Assembly (NCBI GenBank): GCA_009837445.1 | Contig: VXTM01000052.1 | Span: forward strand, 22,566-86,565 | Direction: 5' to 3' | Length of the DNA stretch: 64,000 bases | Source: Acidimicrobiaceae bacterium | GTDB lineage: Bacteria; Actinomycetota; Acidimicrobiia; Acidimicrobiales; Aldehydirespiratoraceae | Shown here: positions 36,048 through 44,475 of the stretch, in pieces | Position numbering within the stretch: position 1 is the first letter of the stretch | Layout: each line of letters begins with the position of its first letter | Translations under genes and position numbers: made by a program | Notes under the pieces: generated by a model | Database searches by the model: none | What the model was told of the DNA's origin: nothing | The model's input: the letters and a program-made list of their open reading frames with translations, nothing else

Positions 36048-36912
36048 CGCGGGCACCCGCTTCGTTCGCGCTGAAGGCTTGTCGGGCGGCGCGCAGGGTC
36101 TCGGCATGGACTAGGCGCTTGCGGAACGCCGACGATCCGTGGATGTCGCTGATGGGGTCGACCGAGTCAGACGCAGCCTCGGCGGCGTCGGCCGCGGCTG
36201 TGGCTGACCCGCCGACTAGGGCAGCTTCGGCTTCGCGGCATCGCACCGGCCGGTCCGCCACACCCGCGATCGCGACACGCGCCTCGCAGATCTCACCGGC
36301 CTCAACGGCGCAGGCGACCGCGACGGCCACCGTCGCGAAGTCCCCGGTGCGGCGCTGGAACTCCGAAAACCCCCAGCGGTGGGCGCAACGGGTACTGAAC
36401 CGCAGCGAGGTGACGATCTCATCGGGTCTCTTGGCGGTGGTGTACACCGACTCGAAGAAGTCCTCCGCGGTGATACTGCGCCAACCGCGCACCGACGCGA
36501 GCCCCACCTCACCGTCGAGCGCCAGCAGCACGATCGGCCATTCCGCTGCGGGGTCGGCGTGAGCGACGCTGCCGCCGACCGTGCCGCGGTTGCGGATGGC
36601 GCGATAGCCGACATAACCGGCGGCTCGTCTGGCGAGCGGCACCGACGCCGCCACCACGGCGTCGGTCTCCATCCGGTAGTGGGTGACCATCGCGCCCACC
36701 TCGACGCTGCCGTTTGTGCTGGCGATCGAGTCCAGCCCCGGAACCCGGCCGAGATCGATCACATGGCTCGGGGCGGCCAGGCGAAGGTTGAGCATCGGCA
36801 GAAGGCTCTGCCCTCCCGCCAACACCACTGCCTCGTCGGCGGTCTCGTTGAGGGTCTCCAGCAGCTCCGGAAGCGTCCGGGGGGCGTGGTAGGCGAATCT
36901 CGGCGGCTTCAT
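36040..36912 (-). CDS. molybdenum hydroxylase FAD subunit
   Basis: A 290-residue subunit of the CoxM/XdhB type. The FAD-binding loop AGGQSLLPMLNLRLA is at about residues 32-46, the second loop TVGGSVAHADPAAEWP at about 109-124, and a CO-dehydrogenase-flavoprotein C-terminal domain follows. The ATG at 36912 (MKPPRFAYH) is the first gene of the minus-strand operon, about 95 bases downstream of a sigma70-like promoter. Longer frames would read into the promoter. Confidence 0.9.
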   Translation of the reverse strand: MKPPRFAYHAPRTLPELLETLNETADEAVVLAGGQSLLPMLNLRLAAPSHVIDLGRVPGLDSIASTNGSVEVGAMVTHYRMETDAVVAASVPLARRAAGYVGYRAIRNRGTVGGSVAHADPAAEWPIVLLALDGEVGLASVRGWRSITAEDFFESVYTTAKRPDEIVTSLRFSTRCAHRWGFSEFQRRTGDFATVAVAVACAVEAGEICEARVAIAGVADRPVRCREAEAALVGGSATAAADAAEAASDSVDPISDIHGSSAFRKRLVHAETLRAARQAFSANEAGARDG

Positions 36913-37013
36913 GTGCTGCGCCGCCCTCCTCCCTTGTCCGGCGACTGCTGAGGTCCACCGCACATGCACGCACGGCCCGTGCAGCCCGGTGGTCTGTAGT
37001 GAACCACATGTAC

Positions 37014-37042
37014 AATCTAAAATCAAATATTTGCAATTTCAA
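37014..37042 (-). promoter_or_regulatory. sigma70-like promoter of the Mo-hydroxylase operon
   Basis: On the minus strand TTGAAA (37042-37037) is followed, after exactly 17 bases, by TAGATT (37019-37014). The surrounding 60 bases are unusually AT-rich for this window. The transcript would start near 37007 and reach the FAD-subunit ATG after about 95 bases. Confidence 0.5.
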
Positions 37043-37048
37043 ATTGCA
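37032..37048. promoter_or_regulatory. 17-bp inverted repeat, candidate GntR operator
   Basis: TGCAATTT-C-AAATTGCA is a perfect inverted repeat with 8-base arms. It covers the -35 element of the minus-strand promoter and lies 48 bases before the LLM gene on the plus strand, so one bound repressor could control both. A 10-bp palindrome, CAAATATTTG (37024-37033), abuts it. Size and symmetry fit a dimeric FCD-type GntR protein such as the one encoded at 38127-38819. Confidence 0.55.
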
Positions 37049-37095
37049 GAGTGTAAGCCGTCGGGCTCACCAGCCGCCCACAGAGAAGGACACTC

Positions 37096-38082
37096 ATGCG
37101 TTTCGGAGCCTGGATCCCATCGTTCGCCTACCCGCAACTCGACTACGACAGGGCCCGCCGAGGCACTGATGCGTTCTCCAAGACAGCCAACGAGCACGAC
37201 ATCGACCTGTGGGTGATCGACCACCTGCTGCACGCCCCGGGCCTCTATGGCATGGCGTGGCTCGAGCCCATGACCGTGCTAACTCACGCCGCCGCGGTCG
37301 CTCCCGACGTCGAGATGGTCGGCACCGGGATCCTGGTGCTGCCGCTGCGGGACCCGGTGCTGCTCGCCAAGGAGGTCGCCACCATGGACTACCTCACAGG
37401 CGGCCGCTACCAGTTCGGCATCGGACCGGGTTGGTACGGCCCGGAGTTCGAAGCCACCGGAACCCACATCAGCGAACGCGGCAAGCGCACCGACGAGATC
37501 GTCGAGGCGGTCCGGCTGCTTCTCGCCACCCCTAACGCGTCATTCGAGGGCCGCTACTACTCCTTCGAGGATGTCACCATCGAGCCCCGACCCCCGAAGA
37601 TGCCTAACGTGTGGGTCGCCGGCGGGTCGCGCATCCCCGATGGAGCGTTCGACAACGATGTGCCCGTACTCGCCAGGACGGTGCGTGACCGGATCCTCGG
37701 GGCCGACTGGTGGCTGTCGCGATGCTCAGGCCAGCAAGAATGGGTGCATCGCGACTGGCAGCTCATCCAGGATGCCGCGGCTGAGCGCGGCGTCCCCTGC
37801 CCCCGGTTCGCGCACTGCAACTTCATCCATGTCGTCGACACCAGCGACCCAGAGAGGGCACGCGCTGAGCAGCACATCTACTTCGAGCAAGCAATGGGCA
37901 GCCACCGCACCCATGAGCATCTCGAGAAGAGCTACTTCTTCGGGTCGATCGACGAGATCGTCACTCGCTTGCGCGACCTCGCTGACGGTGGCTGCGAATA
38001 CGTCGTGCTGGGACCCACCAGCGACGACCCCGCACAACTCGAATTGCTGAGCCGCCTGGTGATCCCCCAGGTCAACTCCTGA
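37096..38082 (+). CDS. LLM class flavin/F420-dependent oxidoreductase
   Basis: A 328-residue luciferase-like TIM-barrel protein, MRFGAWIPSFAYPQLDY at the start and LTGGRYQFGIGPGWYGPEFEATG (about 95-117) in the middle, typical of the family. It may use F420H2 or FMNH2. LLM proteins include RutA, which opens the pyrimidine ring with oxygen, so a monooxygenase acting after the molybdenum hydroxylase is an attractive guess. AGAAGGA lies six bases before the ATG. It is transcribed divergently from the hydroxylase operon across the candidate operator. Cofactor and substrate are not visible. Confidence 0.82.
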   Translation: MRFGAWIPSFAYPQLDYDRARRGTDAFSKTANEHDIDLWVIDHLLHAPGLYGMAWLEPMTVLTHAAAVAPDVEMVGTGILVLPLRDPVLLAKEVATMDYLTGGRYQFGIGPGWYGPEFEATGTHISERGKRTDEIVEAVRLLLATPNASFEGRYYSFEDVTIEPRPPKMPNVWVAGGSRIPDGAFDNDVPVLARTVRDRILGADWWLSRCSGQQEWVHRDWQLIQDAAAERGVPCPRFAHCNFIHVVDTSDPERARAEQHIYFEQAMGSHRTHEHLEKSYFFGSIDEIVTRLRDLADGGCEYVVLGPTSDDPAQLELLSRLVIPQVNS

Positions 38083-38126
38083 CCCGCAACCAGAGCCGTG
38101 CCTCAGCGGGGGTTGAATGCGGCCGG

Positions 38127-38819
38127 CTAGGGGCTGTCCTCTTCCAGCAGGCCCGGTGTAATCGTCGCGGTTGCGAACTCCCGGTGGGCGGTCATCAACC
38201 GGATCAGCTTCTCGGCGTCGCGGGCACGGCACGCGTCGATCAGGCCTAGGTGCTGGTCCAGCGACACCTCCTGAACGTCGGTGTCCTTGTAGAGGTACAG
38301 CACCCGGTAGTGGTCGGTGTGTTCCCAAAGCCGCTCAATCTCGCGGACCAGGATCTTGCGCCCCGAAGCCCGGTAGGGCACGAAGTGCATCTCGCGATGG
38401 GCGACACTGGCCGTCCACAGGTCTCCCGCGGCGAGCGCTTGTTCCATCTCGACGCGGTACGCGTCCATCCGAGCGATGTCGGTGTCGGTGATGTTGGCGG
38501 CCCCAAGCCGGATCGCCTCGCACTCCAGCAGCAGAGTGATGTGCTGGAGTTCCGTGAACTCCTCGCGCGAGTGGCGTGCCACCCAGTAGCCGCGGCGCGG
38601 CTCGTTGATAACGACGCCTTCGTTCTGCAGTTGGCGCAGCGCCTCGCGCACCGGTACGGGACTCACGCTGCATGTCTTGGCGACAGCATCGACGGGGATC
38701 TTTGCGCCGGGGAGAAGCTCGCCGGTGATGATCAGCTTGCGTAGGTAGTGCAGCACGTTCTCATGAACTGACGGCTGCGGCACCGGCGGTGCCGAGGTGA
38801 ACACTGCGTCTGCGGCCAC
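38127..38819 (-). CDS. GntR family regulator with FCD-type domain
   Basis: A 230-residue transcription factor. The N-terminal winged helix (about residues 15-80) contains PGAKIPVDAVAKTCSVSPVPVREALRQL, the classical GntR recognition helix, and NEPRRGYWVA forms the wing. The all-helical C-terminal part has the FCD effector domain with metal-binding His residues likely in AHREMHFVPY and DQHLGLIDAC. The gene starts with GTG after AGGGGGAT. It should sense a small acid or amino acid and control the catabolic cluster next to it; the 17-bp motif shared by both promoter regions supports this. Confidence 0.87.
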   Translation of the reverse strand: MAADAVFTSAPPVPQPSVHENVLHYLRKLIITGELLPGAKIPVDAVAKTCSVSPVPVREALRQLQNEGVVINEPRRGYWVARHSREEFTELQHITLLLECEAIRLGAANITDTDIARMDAYRVEMEQALAAGDLWTASVAHREMHFVPYRASGRKILVREIERLWEHTDHYRVLYLYKDTDVQEVSLDQHLGLIDACRARDAEKLIRLMTAHREFATATITPGLLEEDSP

Positions 38820-38858
38820 GGCTTGAGGATCCCCCTTTCAGGGCTCCGGCTGTTTGGC

Positions 38859-38882
38859 TCCCGCAGGTGCGCACATGCGGGA
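38859..38882. promoter_or_regulatory. inverted repeat in gntR leader
   Basis: TCCCGCA (38859-38865) and TGCGGGA (38876-38882) form a 7-bp stem with a loop that contains the palindrome GTGCGCAC, 40-63 bases upstream of gntR. It may be an RNA hairpin or a protein site; nothing further can be said. Confidence 0.3.
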
Positions 38883-38931
38883 ACCGCAAGAGCCTGGAGG
38901 CGACACCATATCGCCGGGCTCCTCTGCAAAA

Positions 38932-38948
38932 CGATATTTCATATTGGA
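38932..38948. promoter_or_regulatory. second copy of the candidate GntR operator
   Basis: CGATATTTCATATTGGA upstream of gntR matches the perfect repeat at 37032-37048 at 12 of 17 positions, sharing the core ATTTCA-ATTG. It is less symmetrical. The position, about 115 bases before the gntR start in an otherwise GC-rich gap (38820-39049), suits autoregulation. The rest of this 230-base gap shows no ORF. Confidence 0.4.
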
Positions 38949-39049
38949 AACATCTGATTCGCAGCACCGTCGGGTCTGCTTGGCCGCCCGCGAGTTCCAG
39001 CACATAGCCGTCGACTGGTAGGTCCGATCCGGCAGGATGCTGTCTCTCG

Positions 39050-40231
39050 TCAGGCGTTCAGTTCGGCTGTGACGGCTTCGGCCAGGCGGCGGTACTGCGA
39101 CTCGTCGTTGTAGAGGTGCGCGGAGATGCGCAGCAGGCGCTCGGGCGGCGCGGGCCAGATGAAGACCGGGACCTGGATGCGGTGCCGCTGCTCCAGCGCA
39201 GCCATGAGCGGGTCGAAGATCTCGGTGCCTGAGTGGCCGGCGGGCGGAACCGGCACCGAGGCGATGGCGCCGATCATGTCGTCGGGCGCGGGCGGGTCGA
39301 TCCCTAGGGCGTCCAGCAGGATCCGGCGGCCGGACAGGCACAGATCGCGGATCGTCCGGCGGACGCCGGGCCAGCCGTCGGGGTGCATGGCCCCTACCGC
39401 GTCCAGCGCGTCGGGCACCGTCAGCCAGGCGCTCGGATCGTCGGTGCCGGTCCAGTCGAACTGGGCGTGCAGCCGACCGCCTCCCGATGGCCAGCCGCCG
39501 TTGTAGCCGTGGCTGATCACCGAGTGGTACACATCGTCGCGCCGGTCGGCCCGCACCCACAGGAACCCGGCGCCCTTGGCCGAGCACATCCACTTGTGGC
39601 AGTTGGCGGTGACGTAGGACGCGCCCGATGCGGCCACGTCGAAGTCGATCATCCCGGGCGCGTGGGCGGCGTCGACCAGCACCCGCACGTCGGGCTCGAC
39701 CTCGGCCGCGATCTCCGCCACCGGCATCACCAACCCGGTCGCCGAGGTCACCGCGTCGATCAGCAGGATCCGGGTGTGGTCGGTGACCGCGGCCAGCACC
39801 GTGTCGGCGGCCTGCCGGGACGACTCGATCGGGAACGGCACCTGGACCGTCGTCACCTTCGCTCCCGTCCGCGAGGCCGACACCTCCGCCGCGTTGCGGC
39901 AGGCGTTGTACTCGTGGTCGGTGACCAGGATCTCGTCGCCGGGCCCGAGCGCCGGCTCCAGCGAGCGCAGCACCGCGTTCACGCCCGCGGTGACGTTGTT
40001 CACGAACACCAGCCCGGTCTCGTCGCCACCCACGAAGTCGGCCACCGCCCGGCGGGCCGAGTCGAGCTCGCACTGGTAGTCGCCGCCGAGGAAGTACTTC
40101 GTCGGGTTGGCCTCCATGCGGCTGCGCAGCCGCTGCTGGGCCTCCAGCACCGCGGCGGGGGTCGCCCCGAACGACCCGTGGTTCAGGTGCAGCACACCCT
40201 CCTCGAGCACCCAGGCACTCACCGCGGTCAC
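39050..40231 (-). CDS. class V aminotransferase (isopenicillin N epimerase-like)
   Basis: A 393-residue PLP enzyme of the class V fold, related to isopenicillin N epimerase and cysteine desulfurase-like proteins. LHLNHGSFGATP (15-26), the PLP-interacting Asp of VLVDAAHAPG (D187) and the Schiff-base lysine in NCHKW (K213) are present. There is no conserved desulfurase Cys loop, so desulfuration is unlikely. The GTG start overlaps the glnS stop (GTGA). It could be an epimerase, a lyase or a transaminase on an amino acid; the substrate is not evident. Confidence 0.83.
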   Translation of the reverse strand: MTAVSAWVLEEGVLHLNHGSFGATPAAVLEAQQRLRSRMEANPTKYFLGGDYQCELDSARRAVADFVGGDETGLVFVNNVTAGVNAVLRSLEPALGPGDEILVTDHEYNACRNAAEVSASRTGAKVTTVQVPFPIESSRQAADTVLAAVTDHTRILLIDAVTSATGLVMPVAEIAAEVEPDVRVLVDAAHAPGMIDFDVAASGASYVTANCHKWMCSAKGAGFLWVRADRRDDVYHSVISHGYNGGWPSGGGRLHAQFDWTGTDDPSAWLTVPDALDAVGAMHPDGWPGVRRTIRDLCLSGRRILLDALGIDPPAPDDMIGAIASVPVPPAGHSGTEIFDPLMAALEQRHRIQVPVFIWPAPPERLLRISAHLYNDESQYRRLAEAVTAELNA

Positions 40232-41931
40232 GATCCTTGCTGGCGGCGTTTCTGGATGTTGGCCCACTCGTCGCGGAGGCCGACGGTGCGGTGGAACAGG
40301 TCGGCCGCTTCGGTGTCGCAGGCGAAGTAGCCCAGGCGCTCGAACTGCACGACCTCCCCCGGGGGCGTGCCCGCCAGCGCCGGCTCGACCTTGGCGCCTT
40401 CGATCAGCTCGCGGGAGGCGGGGTTGTAGGACTCCAGCGGGTCGCGGCCGTCGGCGCCGGGCACGGGATCGGCGAACAGCCGGTCGTACAGCGCAACCCG
40501 CGCCTCCACCGCGTGGTCGGCTGACACCCAGTGGATGGTGGCCCGCACCTTGCGGCCGTCGGGGGCCTGTCCGCCGCCGGTGTCGGGGTCGTAGGTGCAG
40601 CGCAGCCGCAGCACCTCGGAGTCCGGGCCGGTCTCGACGTCGTTGCAGCGCAGGAAGTAGCCGGCCCGCAGGCGGACCTCTCGACCGGGGGCCAGGCGGT
40701 AGAACTTGCGGGGCGGGTCGAGCATGAAGTCGTCCCGTTCGATCCACAGCCGCCCCGAGAACGGCACGTCCCGCTCGCCTGCGTCGGGATCCTCGGGGTT
40801 GTTCACCGCTCGGCGATGCTCGACCCGGCCCGCGGGCCAGTTGTCGATCACCACCTCCAGGGGGCGCAGCACGGCCATGCGGCGCAGCGCGTGGCGGTTG
40901 TGGTGGGTCCGCACGAACGACTCCAGCAGCTCGATCTCGTGGACGCCGTTCACCCGGGCCACGCCGATGTGGGCACAGAACTCCCGGATGGCCTCGGGCG
41001 GGTAGCCCCGCCGGCGCAGGCCCCGCAGGGTTGGCAGGCGGGGGTCGTCCCAGCCGTCCACCAGTCCATCCGTGATCAGGGCGCTCAGCCTGCGCTTGGA
41101 GGTGACGGTGTGGGTGAGGTTCAGGCGGGCGAACTCGTACTGGCGGGGCCGGTCGCCGGGCAGCGGCAGATGCTCCAGGTACCAGTCGTAGAGCTGCCGG
41201 TGGGCGTCGAACTCCAGCGAGCACAGCGAGTGGGTCACCCCCTCGATGGCGTCGCTCTGGCCGTGGGCCCAGTCGTAGGTGGGGTAGATGCACCAGGCGT
41301 CACCGGTGCGGAAGTGGGCGGTGTGGCGGATCCGGTACATGACCGGGTCCCGCATCAGCATGTTGGGGTGGGCCATGTCGATCCTGGCCCGCAGCACCTT
41401 CTCGCCGTCGCTGAAGCGACCGGCCCGCATGGCGCGCAGCAGGCTCAGGTTCTCCTCCACCGAGCGGTCCCGGCATCCGCTCTCGACCCCGGGCGTGCTG
41501 AAGTCTCCCCGGGTGGCCGAGATGGTCTCGGCGTCCTGGTCGTCGACGTAGGCCAGACCCTCACCCACCAGGTGCTCGGCCCACGCATAGAGCTTCTCGA
41601 AGTAGTCGGAGGCGTGGACGACCGGGCCGTCGGGCTCGTAGCCGAGCCAGGCGATGTCGTCGGCGATGGCCTCGGCGTAGGCCGCGTCCTCACCTTCGGG
41701 ATTGGTGTCGTCGAAGCGCAGCCGGCACGTCCCGCCGTGCTCGGCGGCCACCTCGAAGTTGAGGCACACCGCCTTGGCGTGGCCGATGTGGGGGAACCCG
41801 TTGGGCTCGGGCGGGAAGCGGGTCTGCACCCGGCCCCCGTAGGTCCCGGCCGCGTTGTCGGCTCGCACCTGCTCCCGGATGAAGTCAAGCGGCCGGGCCG
41901 GCGCTCCCGCCTCGTCGTGCGCTTCGGCCAT
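40228..41931 (-). CDS. glnS: glutaminyl-tRNA synthetase
   Basis: A 567-residue class I synthetase that charges tRNA-Gln with glutamine. The HIGH motif is literal at 48-51 (GFPHIGHAK), the KMSKS equivalent is TSKRRL at 277-282, and EDAAYAEAIADDIAWLGYEPD is the GlnRS form that separates it from GluRS. The anticodon-binding beta-barrels are complete, ending with IHWVSADHAVEARVALYDRLF. Most actinobacteria lack GlnRS and use the GatCAB amidotransferase instead, so this gene is likely to have been acquired. It is unusual also by its place, one base before an LLM gene and overlapping an aminotransferase gene, at the end of a catabolic operon. Confidence 0.95.
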   Translation of the reverse strand: MAEAHDEAGAPARPLDFIREQVRADNAAGTYGGRVQTRFPPEPNGFPHIGHAKAVCLNFEVAAEHGGTCRLRFDDTNPEGEDAAYAEAIADDIAWLGYEPDGPVVHASDYFEKLYAWAEHLVGEGLAYVDDQDAETISATRGDFSTPGVESGCRDRSVEENLSLLRAMRAGRFSDGEKVLRARIDMAHPNMLMRDPVMYRIRHTAHFRTGDAWCIYPTYDWAHGQSDAIEGVTHSLCSLEFDAHRQLYDWYLEHLPLPGDRPRQYEFARLNLTHTVTSKRRLSALITDGLVDGWDDPRLPTLRGLRRRGYPPEAIREFCAHIGVARVNGVHEIELLESFVRTHHNRHALRRMAVLRPLEVVIDNWPAGRVEHRRAVNNPEDPDAGERDVPFSGRLWIERDDFMLDPPRKFYRLAPGREVRLRAGYFLRCNDVETGPDSEVLRLRCTYDPDTGGGQAPDGRKVRATIHWVSADHAVEARVALYDRLFADPVPGADGRDPLESYNPASRELIEGAKVEPALAGTPPGEVVQFERLGYFACDTEAADLFHRTVGLRDEWANIQKRRQQGS

Positions 41932-41932
41932 G

Positions 41933-42838
41933 TCAATTCAGAAGGTGGGGAGCCAGGATCCTCCAGCCTTCCACGGTGGCGTCGATGCTGCCGGCGAGGA
42001 CCTGCACGCACACGTGGTCGGCTCCGGCGTCGAGGTGCTCCCGGACGCGGGCCGCTACCTGCTCGGCGGTGCCCCACACCACGATGGCGTCGACTAGACG
42101 GTCCGACGGTCCTCCTCCGGGTCCGCCGTCGATGTCGGACTGCTCGAACCCGAGCCGCTTCAGGTTGTTGGCGTAGTTGGGCATCTGGAGGTACCTGGCC
42201 ATGCTCTCGCGCGCCAGGGCTCGGGCCGAGGCCGCGTCGGTGTCGAGCACAGCCATCTGCTCGGGGTACAGCGCCGCGTCGGGTCCCATGACCTCGCGGG
42301 CGACGGCAGTGTGCTCGGGCGGCACGAAGTACGGATGCGCACCAGCGGTCGCTTCGGCGGAGAGCTGCAGCATCTTGGGACCGAGCGCGGCCAGCACCAT
42401 CTCGGGAAGGTCGTGGGGGCCGTGGGCGAAGAAGGGTGCCTCGCCCATCCTCACCAGGTACTGGCGCATATAGCTGAGCGGGCGGGAGTAGTCGTGCTTG
42501 CGGATGTCCTGCACCATGTGGGCGTGGCTGACGCCGAGGCCCAGCAGGAAGCGTCCCGGGAAGGCCTCCTCGATGGTGCGCTGGGCGTTGGCCGTCGTCA
42601 TCGGGTCGCGGGCGTAGATGTTGGCGATGCCGGTGGCCACCTTGATGGTGGACGTGTCCCGCAGCAGCAGGGCGGCCTTGACGAACGGGTCCCGCGAAAC
42701 CGCCTCGGGGTACCACATCGCCCCGTACCCCAGTTCCTCTGCCTCCGCCGTGTACTCCGCCGCCTGCGACGACGGCACGTTGTCGAGAATCCACGTCCAG
42801 ATACCAATCCGGCCGACGTCGATGCTGCCCATGCTCAT
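41933..42838 (-). CDS. LLM class F420-dependent oxidoreductase
   Basis: A 301-residue luciferase-like barrel protein. IGIWTWILDNVP, TGIANIYARDPM and FLLGLGVSHAHMVQ are the strand-end motifs of the F420-dependent MSMEG-type subgroup that is abundant in Acidimicrobiia and mycobacteria. The ATG at 42838 has GGTAGG about nine bases upstream; ATG at 42832 and TTG at 42847 are alternatives. It ends one base before glnS. Substrate unknown; placed between an NAD(P) dehydrogenase and glnS in a transporter-catabolic operon. Confidence 0.82.
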   Translation of the reverse strand: MSMGSIDVGRIGIWTWILDNVPSSQAAEYTAEAEELGYGAMWYPEAVSRDPFVKAALLLRDTSTIKVATGIANIYARDPMTTANAQRTIEEAFPGRFLLGLGVSHAHMVQDIRKHDYSRPLSYMRQYLVRMGEAPFFAHGPHDLPEMVLAALGPKMLQLSAEATAGAHPYFVPPEHTAVAREVMGPDAALYPEQMAVLDTDAASARALARESMARYLQMPNYANNLKRLGFEQSDIDGGPGGGPSDRLVDAIVVWGTAEQVAARVREHLDAGADHVCVQVLAGSIDATVEGWRILAPHLLN

Positions 42839-42885
42839 GGGCCGCAACCTACCGTCGCAGCGGACGGGTCACCCGCGGGCGGGCC

Positions 42886-43716
42886 TCACCGCAGGAGCGC
42901 CTCGAGCATCTCCTCGACAGTCGCTCCGGGCGAGTCCTTGAAGGAGCCCAGCCGCCGGTACACCTCACCGGCGGCCCGGTGGAACCCGTCGGGCAGGCCG
43001 GCCTGGGCGAAGGTGGCCGCGATCTCGTCCATCTCGCCCATCCAACGCCACGCCTTGGGGGCCACCTCGCCGGCGGTGCCTGCAAGCCGTTCAGCAACAC
43101 CCGGCAGCGACAGATCCCACTCGGTCAGCAGGTCGTCGGCCACGCCCTCGGCTGCGGCCAGGGCGGCTACGGCCGCCAGCAGGGCGCTGGTGCCCTTGGT
43201 CCAGGAGGCGTAGGCCATCTTCAGCGCCGACGCGGTGCCCGGCCCGCCACCGTCCAGCACACGCGGCTCCAGCATCGACCCCTCGAATCGGGCCGCGACC
43301 CGGGCCGCGTCGGAACCCGACAGGTACAGCCGGGTGGTGCCCGGCCTGATGGCGGGCGGCCCGATCAGGCCGCCGTCCACGAAGCTGTCGAAGCGCGACG
43401 CGATCTTGCGGGCCGTGGCCGGTGACACTGCGTTGGCGTCCACGTAGCAGCCCTTGAACCCCGCGTCGGCCACCGTGTCGGCCAGCCCCAACGCTCCGTG
43501 AGGCGGGCAGACCGAGATCACGACTTCCGCGGCGGTGACCACGGATTCGATGTCGCCGGCATCGGTGAGTCCCGCGTCGGCGGCCCGGTTGCAGGTCGCT
43601 TCCGACCGGCCGTCGCTGGCCCACAGCACCGTGCCGGAGCAGGCGGCGGCAACCGTCGCGCCCATGGCCCCCGGATGCAGGATCCCGGTCGCGGCGGTGT
43701 CTCGGGTAGTGCTCAC
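42886..43716 (-). CDS. NAD(P)-dependent dehydrogenase, DUF1932 type
   Basis: A 276-residue protein of the 6-phosphogluconate / 3-hydroxyisobutyrate dehydrogenase superfamily. The N-terminal dinucleotide fold begins at GILHPGAMGATVA (about 11-23), where the usual GxGxMG is written HPGAMG; YVDANAVSP (about 91-99) matches the substrate-binding DVNSVSP loop; the C-terminal helical half is of the DUF1932 kind with ALKMAYASWTKG carrying the catalytic lysine. It probably oxidises a beta-hydroxy acid. Only nine bases separate it from the livF gene upstream. Confidence 0.8.
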   Translation of the reverse strand: MSTTRDTAATGILHPGAMGATVAAACSGTVLWASDGRSEATCNRAADAGLTDAGDIESVVTAAEVVISVCPPHGALGLADTVADAGFKGCYVDANAVSPATARKIASRFDSFVDGGLIGPPAIRPGTTRLYLSGSDAARVAARFEGSMLEPRVLDGGGPGTASALKMAYASWTKGTSALLAAVAALAAAEGVADDLLTEWDLSLPGVAERLAGTAGEVAPKAWRWMGEMDEIAATFAQAGLPDGFHRAAGEVYRRLGSFKDSPGATVEEMLEALLR

Positions 43717-43725
43717 CAGCGAGGA

Positions 43726-44475
43726 TCAGGTGTCGGCCTGGCCCAGGTAGGAGGCTCGCAGGTCGGGGTGGGCCAGAAGGTTCTCGGCGGTGTCGTCGAG
43801 CACTACCCGCCCGGTCTGAAGCACCCAGCCCCGATCGGCGATCGACAGCGCCATGTTGGCGTTCTGCTCCACCATGAACACGGTCAGTCCGGCCTCGTGG
43901 ATCTGCTGGATCAACTCGAAGTTCTGCTGCACCAGCGCCGGGGCCAGGCCCATCGACGGCTCGTCCATCAACAGCACCCGCGGCTTGGCCATCAGCGCCC
44001 GGCCCATGGCCACCATCTGCTGCTCGCCACCCGACAGGGTGCCCGCCTTCTGGCTGAGGCGCTCCTTGACTCTGGGGAACAGCTCGAAGACCCGCTCCAG
44101 GTCGGCGGCGATGCCGTCGGTGTCGCTGCGCAGGTAGGCGCCCAGATCCAGGTTCTCGCGCACGCTCAGCCGCTTGAACAGGCGGCGGTTCTCCGGGACC
44201 ATGGTCACGCCCCGGGCCACCCGGTAGCTGGTGGGCCTGTCGTTGACGACCTCACCGTCGAGCACGACCTCACCAGAGGTGGGCTTGAGCATGCCGAGCA
44301 GCGTCTTGAGGGTGGTGGACTTGCCGCTGGCGTTACCCCCCAGCAGGCACACCAGCTCTCCCTCGTAGATCGAGAGGTCCACATCCCGCAGGGCGTGAAC
44401 TGCTCCGTAGTGGGCGTTCACCGAGCGCATCTCCAGCAGCGGTCCCGCTGCCGGCTGGCCACCGTCGGCGCTCAC
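43726..44475 (-). CDS. livF: Liv-type ABC transporter ATP-binding protein (LivF)
   Basis: A 249-residue ABC ATPase. Walker A is GGNASGKST (about 42-50), an uncommon variant of GPNGAGKST; the signature LSGGEQQMV and Walker B VLLMDEPSMGLAP are standard, and VEQNANMAL follows. The GTG at 44475 overlaps the LivG stop by four bases. It belongs to the second Liv importer of the window. Confidence 0.9.
   Translation of the reverse strand: MSADGGQPAAGPLLEMRSVNAHYGAVHALRDVDLSIYEGELVCLLGGNASGKSTTLKTLLGMLKPTSGEVVLDGEVVNDRPTSYRVARGVTMVPENRRLFKRLSVRENLDLGAYLRSDTDGIAADLERVFELFPRVKERLSQKAGTLSGGEQQMVAMGRALMAKPRVLLMDEPSMGLAPALVQQNFELIQQIHEAGLTVFMVEQNANMALSIADRGWVLQTGRVVLDDTAENLLAHPDLRASYLGQADT

Noticed and set aside
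33194..36912. Aerobic CO dehydrogenase (coxMSL)
   Set aside because: Gene order fits, but the large subunit lacks the AYRCSFR loop needed for form I CO dehydrogenase.
39050..41293. 747-codon frame ending in the class V aminotransferase
   Set aside because: The upstream half is a shadow of glnS; the true start is the GTG at 40231.
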